Counted from the stretch's first letter, positions 23,978 through 33,159 are shown. The stretch is 64,000 nucleotides of DNA from RGIG8767 sp045531685 (GCA_045531685.1 JAZSEL010000068.1:1-64000), one strand, 5' to 3'. A program made the numbers and translations. The notes: generated from the sequence alone by a model not told the origin.

Positions 23978-26386
23978 ATGAAAAAAAAGGCAAGTTTGAT
24001 AGTGGCAGTCCTGGCACTGTCCATAGTATGCGGATGTGGAAAAGAAAAGGAAGCAGGCAGTGCGGCGGCACAGAGTAAAGATTATGTCTATTCTTTTGAA
24101 AATTATAAGGAGAAGTTGGCAGACAGGGAATTGTCCCAGAGTATAGTTACAGATAACGGAATCGTGTTCATCAATTACCGTTATGAAGAAGCAGATGTTC
24201 CTATGCCGGAAGCAAGAACTTATGAGGAAGCAGTGGCTGAGGTTACAGTGGCTGAGGTTGCAGTGGAAGAAGCTGCTGTGGAGGATGTCTTGGAAGTGGA
24301 CGGCATGGCAGCGGATATGCCGGTGGACGAATTCTATGACGAATACGAGTATGTGGAACCGACTACATATTTGCAGGTCCTTCACTGTGATTTTGAGGGA
24401 AATCTCCTGACGGAGTTTGAAAAGGAATTGCCGCAGGGAAGCAGCGTTTACTGTATGAATGCAGGCAGGGACGGCAAGACCTATTTTGTTTTATGTGAAT
24501 ATGGAAAGGATACCACTAATCCGGATTATTACAAGGATATTTATAGCCTTGTAGGGTATTCCCAGAGCGGGGAAGAGCTTTTTGGCGTTGTATTGAATGA
24601 AGATATACCGGCTGAGGAGTACTACTATGCCAATGAAGTGGTATGCGATAATGACGGCAATCTGATTCTTTGGTCCTCTAAGGGAGTTCAGATATACGAT
24701 GCCAATGGTACTTTTTTAAGAAATGTGGATGTGAGTGTAGAAGAAGCCTCTTCCCTGTATGTGATGCGGGATAATAGGGTTTTGCTCCAGTATTATGGGG
24801 ATAGCAATATGTTCTTTAAGGAGCTGAATGTGGAGACCGGAGAGCTTTCGGAAAGAATTGATGTTCCGTATAATGCTTACAACTACTCCCATTATGTGGG
24901 CAAGACCGTGGACTTTTTACTGGTGGATGCCATGGGTGTACATACCTTCAATCTGGGAGATGCAGAAGTCAAAAAAATCATGGATTTTGTGGATTCCGAT
25001 TTGACTACAAACACCTGTTATTCCATAGGGCAAATCAGTGACGAAAGCTTTTTTGCATGGTCATACGATGAGATAGAGGGTATGGACCAGTGCGGTATTT
25101 ACACCAAAGTGGACCCGGCTTCTATTCCGGATAAGAAAATACTCACGTTGGGCGCTATCTGGCTGGATACGGATGTCAGAACCAGAGTAGTGGAGTTTAA
25201 CAAAGAAAGTACGGAGTACCGTATTTGCGTGGAGGATTATAATAAATACAACACCATTGATGATTACTCTTTGGCAACCACAAAGTTAAATACGGATATT
25301 GCAACAGGAAATGCACCGGATATTTTGTGCCTGACAGGAGAAATGCCGGTAGACAGCTATATGAGTAAAGGTCTTTTTGCGGATATTAATGAATTTTTGG
25401 AAAAGGATCCGGAATTGAACAAAGAGGATTACATGCAGGAAGTAATCGATGCGTATTCGCGGGATGGAAAGTGGTACCAGTTAGTTCCGAGTTATTATCT
25501 GTTTACCGTGTTTGGAAAAGCAGCTGACGTGGGTACACAACCGGGCTGGACCGTGGAAGACTTACAGGCGTTGCACAGTAAAAAAGGAGAGGATGTACAG
25601 ATATTCTCTGAATTTACCAAGAGCTCTGTTATGAGCTACAGCATGATGCTGGGAAGTAAGGAATACATCAACTGGGAAACGGGAGAATGCTATTTTAATA
25701 CACCGGAGTTTATTTCCCTCTTGGAATTTGTTAATGAATTCCCGGATGAAATTGATTATCAGGAATTATACAATGACCCTAATTATTGGGAGTCCCAGGA
25801 AACCGCTTTTCGGGACGGCAGAGTGTTATTACAGCCATACACCTTGGCAAACTTCCAGGATTTTGTATATTGCGAACAGGGCGTTTTTGGGGAACCGATT
25901 ACTGCAATCGGTTTTCCGGTAAGAGAAGGTGTGGGAAGTGCCTTCAGCGGAAATCAGAATTTTGCAATTAATGCCAAATCCGAGTATCCGGAAGTGGCGT
26001 GGGAGTTCTTACGTTATTATCTGACGGATGAATATCAGGATAATATAAGTTACGGTTGGCCAATTAAGACAAGCAGCATGGACAAATTGGTGGAGGCCGC
26101 ACAGAAACGTCCGTCCTACGAAGATGAGAACGGTAATGTGATTGAATATGACGATACTTACTATATAAACGGAATCGAGGTGGTGTTAGAGCCGCTGACA
26201 CAGGAAGATTGCGACAGGGTACTTCAGTTTATTAAGAGTGCAGAGCATGAATATTCCTATGATTCCAATATTATGACCATTCTTGAAGAGGAATGTGCGG
26301 CATTTTATGCAGGACAGAAGACGGCAAAGGAAGTAGCGGATATTATCCAAAGCCGGGTTCATATCTATGTAAATGAAAATCTATAG
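23978..26386 (+). CDS. Large two-part solute-binding lipoprotein
   Basis: An 802-residue secreted lipoprotein: signal peptide with lipobox VCG-C21, an Ala/Val/Glu-rich low-complexity stretch near residues 80-115 (VAEVTVAEVAVEEAAVEDV), a beta-rich N-terminal half (about 120-390, with NDNGNLILWSSKGVQIYDANG-like strands suggestive of a propeller), then a family-1 solute-binding domain (about 390-800; TKLNTDIATGNAPDILCL, FSGNQNFAINAKSEYPEVAW). Ordinary binding proteins are half this length. It would serve the two permeases of this operon. The ligand is unknown. AGGGGATAG precedes the start. Confidence 0.8.
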   Translation: MKKKASLIVAVLALSIVCGCGKEKEAGSAAAQSKDYVYSFENYKEKLADRELSQSIVTDNGIVFINYRYEEADVPMPEARTYEEAVAEVTVAEVAVEEAAVEDVLEVDGMAADMPVDEFYDEYEYVEPTTYLQVLHCDFEGNLLTEFEKELPQGSSVYCMNAGRDGKTYFVLCEYGKDTTNPDYYKDIYSLVGYSQSGEELFGVVLNEDIPAEEYYYANEVVCDNDGNLILWSSKGVQIYDANGTFLRNVDVSVEEASSLYVMRDNRVLLQYYGDSNMFFKELNVETGELSERIDVPYNAYNYSHYVGKTVDFLLVDAMGVHTFNLGDAEVKKIMDFVDSDLTTNTCYSIGQISDESFFAWSYDEIEGMDQCGIYTKVDPASIPDKKILTLGAIWLDTDVRTRVVEFNKESTEYRICVEDYNKYNTIDDYSLATTKLNTDIATGNAPDILCLTGEMPVDSYMSKGLFADINEFLEKDPELNKEDYMQEVIDAYSRDGKWYQLVPSYYLFTVFGKAADVGTQPGWTVEDLQALHSKKGEDVQIFSEFTKSSVMSYSMMLGSKEYINWETGECYFNTPEFISLLEFVNEFPDEIDYQELYNDPNYWESQETAFRDGRVLLQPYTLANFQDFVYCEQGVFGEPITAIGFPVREGVGSAFSGNQNFAINAKSEYPEVAWEFLRYYLTDEYQDNISYGWPIKTSSMDKLVEAAQKRPSYEDENGNVIEYDDTYYINGIEVVLEPLTQEDCDRVLQFIKSAEHEYSYDSNIMTILEEECAAFYAGQKTAKEVADIIQSRVHIYVNENL

Positions 26387-26399
26387 AGGAATGGGTGTT

Positions 26400-27038
26400 T
26401 TACAGAACGGAAATAAACCATTCAAAGACAGGGCGCCCTAATGAAGATTCGTTAGGGCCTGTTTTTGTCAAACGTTCCGGGTGCCATTGGACACCAAGAA
26501 TGGGAAGGGAGTTGTGTTCAATGCCCTCGATGGTTCCGTCATAGGAATGCTGGACGGCAATGAGATTTTTTCCAAGGGCATCAATTCCCTGGTGATGGGC
26601 ACTGTTGACCAGGGTATTTTCACCGTATCGGGAATGAAGAATACTGCCCGGCAGGAGGATGGTATTATGATAGATATCTTTGGAAGGAGAGGTATGAAGG
26701 GATGCCGTGGGAAGCTCCTGTATAAGTGTTCCTTCCAGGGCCACATTAATCAGCTGCATGCCTTTGCAGATGCCGAGAATGGGCTTTTTTTGTTCCATAA
26801 AACGATGGAACAGGAGTAATTGGATGATATCCTCGGTATAACAGATTCCGTTACTGCCCTTGTTTTTTTGATGATAAAAAAGTGGGGCAATATCACCGCC
26901 ACCGGGGAGCAAAAGTCCGTCGTAATTACGGACGTCAAGGAGTTCACCGGATACATCCGATTCAACAGAAAGCTCCCTAAGTCTTTTCCGGTAAGAATGG
27001 GCGTTATGTGTGGAGCAGGAGATGAGTACTTTTTTCAT
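26400..27038 (-). CDS. Class I glutamine amidotransferase-like hydrolase (PuuD/peptidase C26)
   Basis: A 212-residue protein with LLLPGGGDIAP near the oxyanion region, nucleophile cysteine in GICKGMQLINVALEG, and the His-Glu pair in GVQWHPERL. This set is typical of gamma-glutamyl-GABA hydrolases and related C26 peptidases that cleave gamma-glutamyl bonds in the cytoplasm. No putrescine genes lie nearby, so the substrate is open. AAAGGAAG precedes the start. Its 3' end is convergent with the lipoprotein gene and contains that operon's terminator. Confidence 0.85.
   Translation of the reverse strand: MKKVLISCSTHNAHSYRKRLRELSVESDVSGELLDVRNYDGLLLPGGGDIAPLFYHQKNKGSNGICYTEDIIQLLLFHRFMEQKKPILGICKGMQLINVALEGTLIQELPTASLHTSPSKDIYHNTILLPGSILHSRYGENTLVNSAHHQGIDALGKNLIAVQHSYDGTIEGIEHNSLPILGVQWHPERLTKTGPNESSLGRPVFEWFISVL
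26435..26466 (+). terminator. Plus-strand terminator inside the opposing gene
   Basis: GCCCTAA (26435-26441) pairs with TTAGGGC (26452-26458), followed by CTGTTTTTG. It ends the ABC/HlyD operon while lying within the last codons of the minus-strand amidotransferase gene. Confidence 0.65.
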
Positions 27039-27102
27039 AAGAGATACTTCCTTTTTTATATAGGATATGAGAAAGGGAAGGGATAGTAACCAAAATAATG
27101 GC

Positions 27103-27161
27103 TTGCCAAAAGAAAAAAAAGGAATATAATTATTTTTTAAAGGAAAAGGAAAACGTTTTTC
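27103..27161 (+). promoter_or_regulatory. degV promoter with a downstream palindrome
   Basis: TTGCCA, 16-bp spacer, TATAAT (27103-27130). Twenty bases further, GAAAACGTTTTTC (27149-27161) is a near palindrome with a central CG, loosely cre-like, in the leader. The promoter is well supported; the operator is tentative. Confidence 0.55.
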
Positions 27162-27183
27162 AAAAGAAAAAGAGGGAAATATT

Positions 27184-28041
27184 ATGGTAAAAATTGTTGC
27201 AGACAGTACTTGTGATTTGTCAAAAGAATTATTGGAAGAATATGATATTACCGTACTGCCATTGCATATTATCTGTAAGGATGCAGATTATCTGGATGGA
27301 TTCAGTATTAGTCCCGAGGAGATTTTTGAGTGGTCTCAGGCCAATAAAACAACACCTAAGACTTCTGCGGTATCACCGGCAGAGGCTATGGATGGGATTC
27401 GGCCTTTGGTGGAAGCCGGACATGATGTTGTCTGTATTTCCATATCGGATGAATTATCTACAACAGGAAATGTAATGCGTTTGACGGCACAGATGTTGAA
27501 TGAGGAAACCGGCAGAGAGCAGGTAATGGTAATTAATTCGGCAAATCTTTCCACAGGAATCGGCCTTTTGGTAATGGAAGCCGCTTCTATGGCCAGAGAA
27601 GGTGTGGAGGCCTATAAGATTGTTGAACGGATAGAAGGATTGGTATCCAAAGTCAGAGCCAGCTTTGTGGTGGATACCCTGACATACCTTCACAGAGGAG
27701 GAAGATGCAGTGGCCTTGCAGCCCTTGCAGGTGGCGCATTAAAGCTTCATCCTAAGATTGTGGTAAAGAATGGCATTCTGACAGTGGACAAGAAATACCG
27801 TGGAAGTATGAAACATGTGCTGATTCAGTATACACACGATATGTTGGATCTGTTTGCCAATGCACAGAAAGGACGTGTCTTTATTACTCATGCATGCTGT
27901 GACCGGACAACTGTGGCCGCCGTACATGAATACGTATCAGAACTTGGTATTTTTGATGAGATTATAGAAACGAAGGCAGGGGGAGTTATCTCCAGTCATT
28001 GCGGACCGGGAACCCTTGGCGTATTGTTTTTGGTAAAATAG
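27184..28041 (+). CDS. DegV-family fatty-acid-binding protein
   Basis: A 285-residue DegV protein: starts KIVADSTCDLSKELLEEYDI, has TSAVSPAEA near residues 60-68, SDELSTTGN, and SFVVDTLTYLHRGGR (157-171), all conserved around the bound acyl chain. DegV proteins bind fatty acids, and some (FakB) hand them to a fatty acid kinase; whether this is a FakB cannot be told here. Monocistronic with its own promoter and terminator. Confidence 0.9.
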   Translation: MVKIVADSTCDLSKELLEEYDITVLPLHIICKDADYLDGFSISPEEIFEWSQANKTTPKTSAVSPAEAMDGIRPLVEAGHDVVCISISDELSTTGNVMRLTAQMLNEETGREQVMVINSANLSTGIGLLVMEAASMAREGVEAYKIVERIEGLVSKVRASFVVDTLTYLHRGGRCSGLAALAGGALKLHPKIVVKNGILTVDKKYRGSMKHVLIQYTHDMLDLFANAQKGRVFITHACCDRTTVAAVHEYVSELGIFDEIIETKAGGVISSHCGPGTLGVLFLVK

Positions 28042-28059
28042 AAGAAGGAATAACGACAA

Positions 28060-28088
28060 AAAAGAGCCGGCAATGTCCGGCTCTTTTG
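28060..28088. terminator. Bidirectional terminator between degV and the LacI gene
   Basis: AAAAGAGCCGG-CAATGT-CCGGCTCTTTT: an 11-bp stem with T-rich flanks on both strands, located between convergent genes. Confidence 0.85.
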
Positions 28089-28117
28089 CTATATGAATAT
28101 TAAGAATAGAGGAATCT

Positions 28118-29122
28118 CTATTTTGCGTCTTTTCTTACCGGTCCGGTGGATTTACGCTCAATCAATTCCGGACGGAGCAATATACGGCTGATACGGATAT
28201 GGTGAATCAGTCCGTTAAGACTGTCGTAAGCAAAACGCCCCAATTCACTTCGCTCCTGCCTTATGGTAGTAAGAGGAGGATTGGTCTGCATGGAAATCGG
28301 CAGGTCATCAAAGCCGATTACACTCACATCCTCCGGAACCCGGAACCCCAAACGGTTACATTCGGAAATGACACCGGATGCAATTAAGTCATTGCCGCAC
28401 AGGATGGCAGTGGCTCCTGCATTCAGAAAGCCTTCCACATAATCCTTGGCAGTGGTGGTGGTATATTCACCGTAAGCGGTAAGCGTATCCGGAGTAGGAA
28501 GCTCATAGCTTTCCATACTCTTCTTATAAGCATCCTGTCTTTGGGACGCTACCATGGTATCTTTGTTTCCGTTTAAGAAGGCGATGTTGCGATGGCCAAG
28601 GGCATATAAATGGTCAATGGCAAGCTGAATACCTTCAAAGCTGTCTGAACCTATGTAACAGACATTGGGATTGTTACGGATGGTATTGTCAAATAAAACA
28701 GAAGGGGTAGTCGTGGTTTGCAACTGCTTAATCCAGGTATCAGAAAAAGAAAAGCCAACCAATAAGGCACCCAAGTATCCGTTGCGTAATAGAAAACTGT
28801 CATATTTTTCTTCCTGTTGCATTTCTTCCGTAACCGTATAGGTCTGAATATCCCATTTTTGCTTAATGGCACTTTGACGGAAGCCCAATACAATATCGTA
28901 AGCAAATTCATCCGGATTGGTATAGTCCATATTCTTAATCAAAACACAGAGCTTACGTCTGGATTCTTTGCGGATACGTTTTGGGGTATAGCCCATTTCG
29001 ATGGCGGTATCCAAGACTTGTTGACGTAATTCTTCGCTGATGTCATTGGCACCGTTTAGTCCTTTGGAAACGGCGCTGACCGAAATGCCCAGTCTTGCTG
29101 CGATATCTTTAATGGTTGCCAT
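28118..29122 (-). CDS. LacI-family regulator divergent from the deo operon
   Basis: A 334-residue LacI/GalR regulator with helix-turn-helix TIKDIAARLGISVSAVSKGL at residues 3-22 and an effector domain ending VSVIGFDDLPISMQTNPPLT. It is transcribed away from deoB, with both promoters in the 165-bp gap. In enterobacteria the LacI-family protein CytR controls deo and cdd, so an analogous local role is plausible; this is inference from position. The start follows TAGGAGATACC. Confidence 0.88.
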   Translation of the reverse strand: MATIKDIAARLGISVSAVSKGLNGANDISEELRQQVLDTAIEMGYTPKRIRKESRRKLCVLIKNMDYTNPDEFAYDIVLGFRQSAIKQKWDIQTYTVTEEMQQEEKYDSFLLRNGYLGALLVGFSFSDTWIKQLQTTTTPSVLFDNTIRNNPNVCYIGSDSFEGIQLAIDHLYALGHRNIAFLNGNKDTMVASQRQDAYKKSMESYELPTPDTLTAYGEYTTTTAKDYVEGFLNAGATAILCGNDLIASGVISECNRLGFRVPEDVSVIGFDDLPISMQTNPPLTTIRQERSELGRFAYDSLNGLIHHIRISRILLRPELIERKSTGPVRKDAK

Positions 29123-29179
29123 GGTATCTCCTAACTGCCGGAGCAGAATTCTGTAACGTGGTTCATAAGTAACAAATTT

Positions 29180-29208
29180 ATTATATTCTAGGAAAGATAA
29201 GAATACAA
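29180..29208 (-). promoter_or_regulatory. Promoter of the divergent LacI gene
   Basis: TTGTAT, 17-bp spacer, TATAAT on the minus strand. In the leader lies a perfect palindrome CAGAATTCTG (29144-29153), a possible operator. Confidence 0.55.
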
Positions 29209-29221
29209 GATGTCAATTACG

Positions 29222-29230
29222 TGATATAAT
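29222..29230 (+). promoter_or_regulatory. Extended -10 promoter of the deo operon
   Basis: TGATATAAT gives a TG-extended -10 box (TATAAT at 29225-29230); the -35 is weak, which fits a regulated promoter. Confidence 0.5.
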
Positions 29231-29287
29231 ACGGATACAGACAGAATCCACCGTTAGGGGATAAGAATCAAAAAATGGAGGCAGACG

Positions 29288-30457
29288 ATGGAGAGACGTG
29301 TATTTTTGATTGTACTGGACAGCTACGGAATCGGAGAAGCAAAAGATGCGGAGCAATTTGGGGATGCGGGATGTAATACCCTGCGTTCCATTACAGGTTC
29401 AAAAGAGTATGACACACCACTCATGAAGAGGATGGGGTTATTTAATATTGAAGGCGTAGATTGTATGGAAGGTGTTGAAACGGCCATAGGTGCTTACGGC
29501 AGACTTGCAGAACAGTCAGCAGGCAAGGATACCACCATAGGACATTGGGAAATTGCAGGAATTGTATCCAAGAATCCGCTGCCTACGTATCCGGAGGGAT
29601 TTCCGCAGGAGGTATTGGATAAGTTTACTGCGTTAACAGGTAGGGGTGTTCTTTGTAATAAGCCATATTCCGGTACGGATGTAATCCGGGATTACGGAAA
29701 GCAGCATATGGAGACAGGGGATTTAATTGTCTATACTTCAGCAGACAGTGTGTTCCAGATTGCAGCCCATGAGGAGATTGTACCGATAGAGGAATTATAC
29801 CGGTATTGTGAACTGGCAAGGGAGATGCTTGTTGGAGAGCATGGGGTAGGCCGTGTGATTGCCAGACCGTTTGTCGGAGAAGATGGGAATTTTACAAGGA
29901 CTCCGAGACGGCATGATTATTCGTTGGTTCCTCCGGCAAAGACTATGATGGATGCGCTTTTGGAAGGTGGATACGATACTTATGGAGTGGGCAAGATTTA
30001 TGATATTTTTGCAGGAAAAGGAATCGCCCATACAGTGCGTATTGAGAATAATGTAGATGGCATGAATAAGACCATGGAATTCCAGAAGGAGGATTTTTCA
30101 GGACTCTGTTTTGTAAATCTGGTGGATTTTGACATGGTATACGGACATCGTAATGACATTGACGGTTATGCTAAGGCAGCCACGGTATTTGATCAACAGC
30201 TGGCTGCATTTATCGAAAATATGAGAGAAAGAGATATTCTTATGATTACTGCCGACCATGGCTGTGACCCGGGATTTAAGGGAACGGACCACAGCAGGGA
30301 GGATGTACCGTTACTTGTGTATGGAAAAGATATAAAGGAAAATGTTAATTTGGGTATAAGACATTCGTTTGCCGATATTGCAGCTACCATTCAGGATATT
30401 TTTGGAGTGGAGCAGATAACGGCAGGAGAAAGCTTTAAGAATGCCATTATGAAATAG
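29288..30457 (+). CDS. deoB: Phosphopentomutase
   Basis: A 389-residue enzyme of the alkaline phosphatase superfamily that interconverts (deoxy)ribose-1-phosphate and 5-phosphate. Landmarks: metal site VLDSYGIGEAKDA at the N-terminus, DTTIGHWEIAG with the phosphorylatable threonine, YTSADSVFQIAAHEE, GKIYDIFAGKGI and the C-terminal metal ligands in TADHGCDP and TDHSRE. It starts a four-gene nucleoside catabolic operon. TGGAGG precedes the start. Confidence 0.97.
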   Translation: MERRVFLIVLDSYGIGEAKDAEQFGDAGCNTLRSITGSKEYDTPLMKRMGLFNIEGVDCMEGVETAIGAYGRLAEQSAGKDTTIGHWEIAGIVSKNPLPTYPEGFPQEVLDKFTALTGRGVLCNKPYSGTDVIRDYGKQHMETGDLIVYTSADSVFQIAAHEEIVPIEELYRYCELAREMLVGEHGVGRVIARPFVGEDGNFTRTPRRHDYSLVPPAKTMMDALLEGGYDTYGVGKIYDIFAGKGIAHTVRIENNVDGMNKTMEFQKEDFSGLCFVNLVDFDMVYGHRNDIDGYAKAATVFDQQLAAFIENMRERDILMITADHGCDPGFKGTDHSREDVPLLVYGKDIKENVNLGIRHSFADIAATIQDIFGVEQITAGESFKNAIMK

Positions 30458-30509
30458 AGCGGGACGGCTTTTATCAATGGCTGTTTTGGTTTGATGGAGA
30501 GGTGGATGT

Positions 30510-30959
30510 ATGAAAGGATTGCAAAAGAAAGACGGTGCCATCTATGAAGAAGCGGTGCGGTTAATGGAAATGGCACAGAAGGCAAGAACATTTGCGTATA
30601 CCCCATATTCCCATTTTGCCGTGGGTGCGGCACTCCTTTGTGAAGATGGCAGCATTGTGACCGGATGCAATGTGGAAAATGCAGCGTACTCTCCGGGAAA
30701 TTGTGCAGAGCGGACCGCGGTTTTTAAAGCAGTATCGGAGGGAAAGAGAAGTTTTCTGGCCATTGCCGTAGTAGGCGCCAAAGAAGGGTTGGCGCCGGAG
30801 GGCGATACCATATGCAGTCCTTGCGGGGTATGCAGGCAGGTGCTGCGGGAATTTTGTGATGTGGGAACATTCCGGGTATATTTGACAAATGGAGACCAAT
30901 TGCTGTGTTATACCCTGGAAGAATTACTTCCCCTGTCATTTGGACCTGCTAATTTGTAA
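30510..30959 (+). CDS. cdd: Cytidine deaminase
   Basis: A 149-residue zinc deaminase: CAE motif with Cys65 and proton-shuttle Glu67 (NCAERTAVFKA), zinc ligands Cys105 and Cys108 (PCGVCRQ), and substrate-binding NVENAAYSPG. It converts cytidine and deoxycytidine to (deoxy)uridine for the following phosphorylase. Second gene of the deo-type operon; GAGAGGTGG precedes the start. Confidence 0.97.
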   Translation: MKGLQKKDGAIYEEAVRLMEMAQKARTFAYTPYSHFAVGAALLCEDGSIVTGCNVENAAYSPGNCAERTAVFKAVSEGKRSFLAIAVVGAKEGLAPEGDTICSPCGVCRQVLREFCDVGTFRVYLTNGDQLLCYTLEELLPLSFGPANL

Positions 30960-31021
30960 TGGTACGGAAGGATTAGCGGGAATGAAGAGTATTGCGTTTT
31001 AGGAAGAGAGGAGGTTTTCCT

Positions 31022-32347
31022 ATGAGAATGTATGATATCATCCAAAAGAAAAGAGATGGGAATGAACTGAATGCAGAGGAGATTGCCTTTCTCATCAAAG
31101 GATATGTGGACGGTTCCATTCCGGATTATCAGATGTCGGCATTTCTGATGGCAGTTTTTTTCCGTGGGATGACAGAGAATGAGACCCATTTGATGACAAT
31201 GGAAGCGGCTAAGAGTGGGGATATGGTAGATTTGTCTGCCATTGAAGGCATTAAAGTGGATAAGCATTCTACAGGGGGCGTGGGAGATAAGACCACATTG
31301 ATTGTAGCTCCTATCGCAGCTGCCTGTGGGGTAAAGATTGCCAAGATGAGCGGACGCGGGCTGGGACATACCGGCGGAACCGTGGATAAATTAGAGTCCA
31401 TACCGGGGTATCGGACCACATTGAGCAGGGAAGAGTTTTTTCAAGTGGTAAACGAAACGGGGCTTAGTGTAATCGGTCAGTCAGGAAATCTGGCACCGGC
31501 AGATAAAAAAATGTACGCCCTCAGGGATGTGACAGCTACGGTAGACAGCATTCCTTTGATTGCTGTATCCATTATGAGTAAAAAACTGGCAGCAGGAAGT
31601 GACTGCATTTTGTTGGACGTAAAGACCGGCAGCGGTGCATTTATGAAAACATTGGAGGATTCCATTGCACTGGCAACGGAAATGGTTTCCATCGGAGAGA
31701 ATGCGGGACGCAGAACCATGGCACTTATTACGGATATGGATACTCCGTTGGGAGAAGCCATCGGTAACAGCTTAGAGGTGAAAGAGGCGGTTGCTACCCT
31801 ACAGGGACAGGGGCCTGAGGATTTAACAGAGGTATGCCTTCATCTGGCGGCTAATATGATGGTTCTTGCCCATGTCGGTACCTTTGAGGAATGTATGGAA
31901 AAGGCAAAGCAGTCCATAGAAAACGGAAGTGCCTTGGATAAATTGGTTGCCATGGTAGAGGCACAGGGAGGAGACCCAAGTGTGATTCGGGACACCTCGC
32001 TGTTTGAATGTGCAAAGTGTTCTTATGAAGTGATAGCCAAGGAAGATGGGGTGATTCATTCCATGGATACGGAAAAATGCGGAATGGCATCGGTTATGTT
32101 GGGTGCCGGCAGGGAGACCAAGGATTCCGAGGTGGATTTATCCGCAGGTATTCTCCTTCATAAAAAGACAGGAGATGCGGTAAAGGCAGGAGATGTACTT
32201 GCTACCATGTATGCAGCTAAGGAAGAACTGTTTGCGGCAGCGGAGAAAAAATACCGCAGCGCTATTACCATCGGTAAGGAACCGGTTAACAGAAAATCAT
32301 TGATTTTTGCCAAGGTATCTAAGGATGGCGTAGAGTGCTTTGTATAA
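31022..32347 (+). CDS. pdp: Pyrimidine-nucleoside phosphorylase
   Basis: A 441-residue phosphorylase that splits uridine, deoxyuridine or thymidine with phosphate. It has the family signature SGRGLGHTGGTVDKLES and the phosphate loop KHSTGGVGDKTT. The start MRMYDIIQKKRDG follows GAGGAGG at good spacing; an in-frame TTG 30 bases upstream is rejected. Choice of pdp over deoA follows Firmicute practice and is not strictly decided by sequence. Confidence 0.95.
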   Translation: MRMYDIIQKKRDGNELNAEEIAFLIKGYVDGSIPDYQMSAFLMAVFFRGMTENETHLMTMEAAKSGDMVDLSAIEGIKVDKHSTGGVGDKTTLIVAPIAAACGVKIAKMSGRGLGHTGGTVDKLESIPGYRTTLSREEFFQVVNETGLSVIGQSGNLAPADKKMYALRDVTATVDSIPLIAVSIMSKKLAAGSDCILLDVKTGSGAFMKTLEDSIALATEMVSIGENAGRRTMALITDMDTPLGEAIGNSLEVKEAVATLQGQGPEDLTEVCLHLAANMMVLAHVGTFEECMEKAKQSIENGSALDKLVAMVEAQGGDPSVIRDTSLFECAKCSYEVIAKEDGVIHSMDTEKCGMASVMLGAGRETKDSEVDLSAGILLHKKTGDAVKAGDVLATMYAAKEELFAAAEKKYRSAITIGKEPVNRKSLIFAKVSKDGVECFV

Positions 32348-32422
32348 GCATCCGGGTAATGAAATGGTATGTCCGTTTATGAGTGGCGGACGAAGGATAA
32401 TATAAAGAAAGAGGATATTAGT

Positions 32423-33067
32423 ATGACATCAGAAAAAATTGCAGCACATATTGACCACACATTATTAAAGGCTTTTTGTTCCTGGGAAGAAATTCAGAAG
32501 CTATGTGAGGAAGCAGTAAAATATAAGACAGCATCTGTATGTATTCCGTCCTGCTTTATTGCCCCAATTAAGGAAAAATACGGGGAACAGATTGTAATCT
32601 GTACGGTAGTGGGATTCCCGCTTGGGTATTGTAATACAGAGGCTAAGGTTGCAGAGACCAAAAAAGCATTGGAAGACGGTGCAGATGAAATTGATATGGT
32701 AATCAACATTACGGATGTAAAGAATGGGGATTATAAGAAAGTAGAAGAAGAAATTGCTTTATTAAAAGAAGTATGCGGGGATAAGGTATTAAAAGTTATC
32801 ATTGAGACCTGCTATCTGACAGAAGAAGAAAAGATTGCCATGTGTAAGGCTGTTACCAATGCTAAGGCAGATTACATTAAGACCTCCACCGGTTTCGGTA
32901 CCGCAGGTGCTACACTTGAGGATGTGCTGTTGATGAAAGAAAACATCGGACCGAATGTAAAGATTAAGGCAGCAGGCGGTATCCGTACCAAAGAAGCTAT
33001 GATACAGTATTTAGAGGCAGGATGTGACAGAATCGGCTGCAGCTCCACCGCAGTATTATTTGAATAA
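32423..33067 (+). CDS. deoC: Deoxyribose-phosphate aldolase
   Basis: A 214-residue class I aldolase that cleaves deoxyribose-5-phosphate into glyceraldehyde-3-phosphate and acetaldehyde. It begins with the typical IDHTLLK and carries Schiff-base Lys153 in ADYIKTSTGFG, with the KVIIET block before it. The start at 32423 follows AAGAGGATATT; the in-frame ATG 54 bases upstream has no ribosome site and would add a foreign-looking extension. It completes the deo pathway and ends at a terminator. Confidence 0.96.
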   Translation: MTSEKIAAHIDHTLLKAFCSWEEIQKLCEEAVKYKTASVCIPSCFIAPIKEKYGEQIVICTVVGFPLGYCNTEAKVAETKKALEDGADEIDMVINITDVKNGDYKKVEEEIALLKEVCGDKVLKVIIETCYLTEEEKIAMCKAVTNAKADYIKTSTGFGTAGATLEDVLLMKENIGPNVKIKAAGGIRTKEAMIQYLEAGCDRIGCSSTAVLFE

Positions 33068-33078
33068 AGTACATGGGA

Positions 33079-33100
33079 AAAAACAGGGTGCCTGTTTTTG
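33079..33100 (+). terminator. Terminator of the deo operon
   Basis: AAAAACAGG-GTG-CCTGTTTTT, 9-bp stem running into T residues. Confidence 0.8.
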
Positions 33101-33110
33101 ACAGCAATCA

Positions 33111-33146
33111 GAAAAGAGCGTTTCCTTTATGGGAAACGCTCTTTTC
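33111..33146 (-). terminator. Terminator of the chemoreceptor gene
   Basis: A perfect 15-bp stem (GAAAAGAGCGTTTCC / GGAAACGCTCTTTTC) just past the minus-strand stop codon. Confidence 0.8.
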
Positions 33147-33159
33147 TGTGTAGAACCAT

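Noticed and set aside
24183..24410. 75-aa frame rich in Trp, Lys and Leu inside the large lipoprotein gene
   Set aside because: Shadow of the low-complexity repeat GTGGCTGAGG in another frame.
26481..27086. Two plus-strand frames opposite the PuuD-like gene
   Set aside because: Antisense shadows of a gene with clear catalytic motifs; no ribosome sites and no family resemblance.
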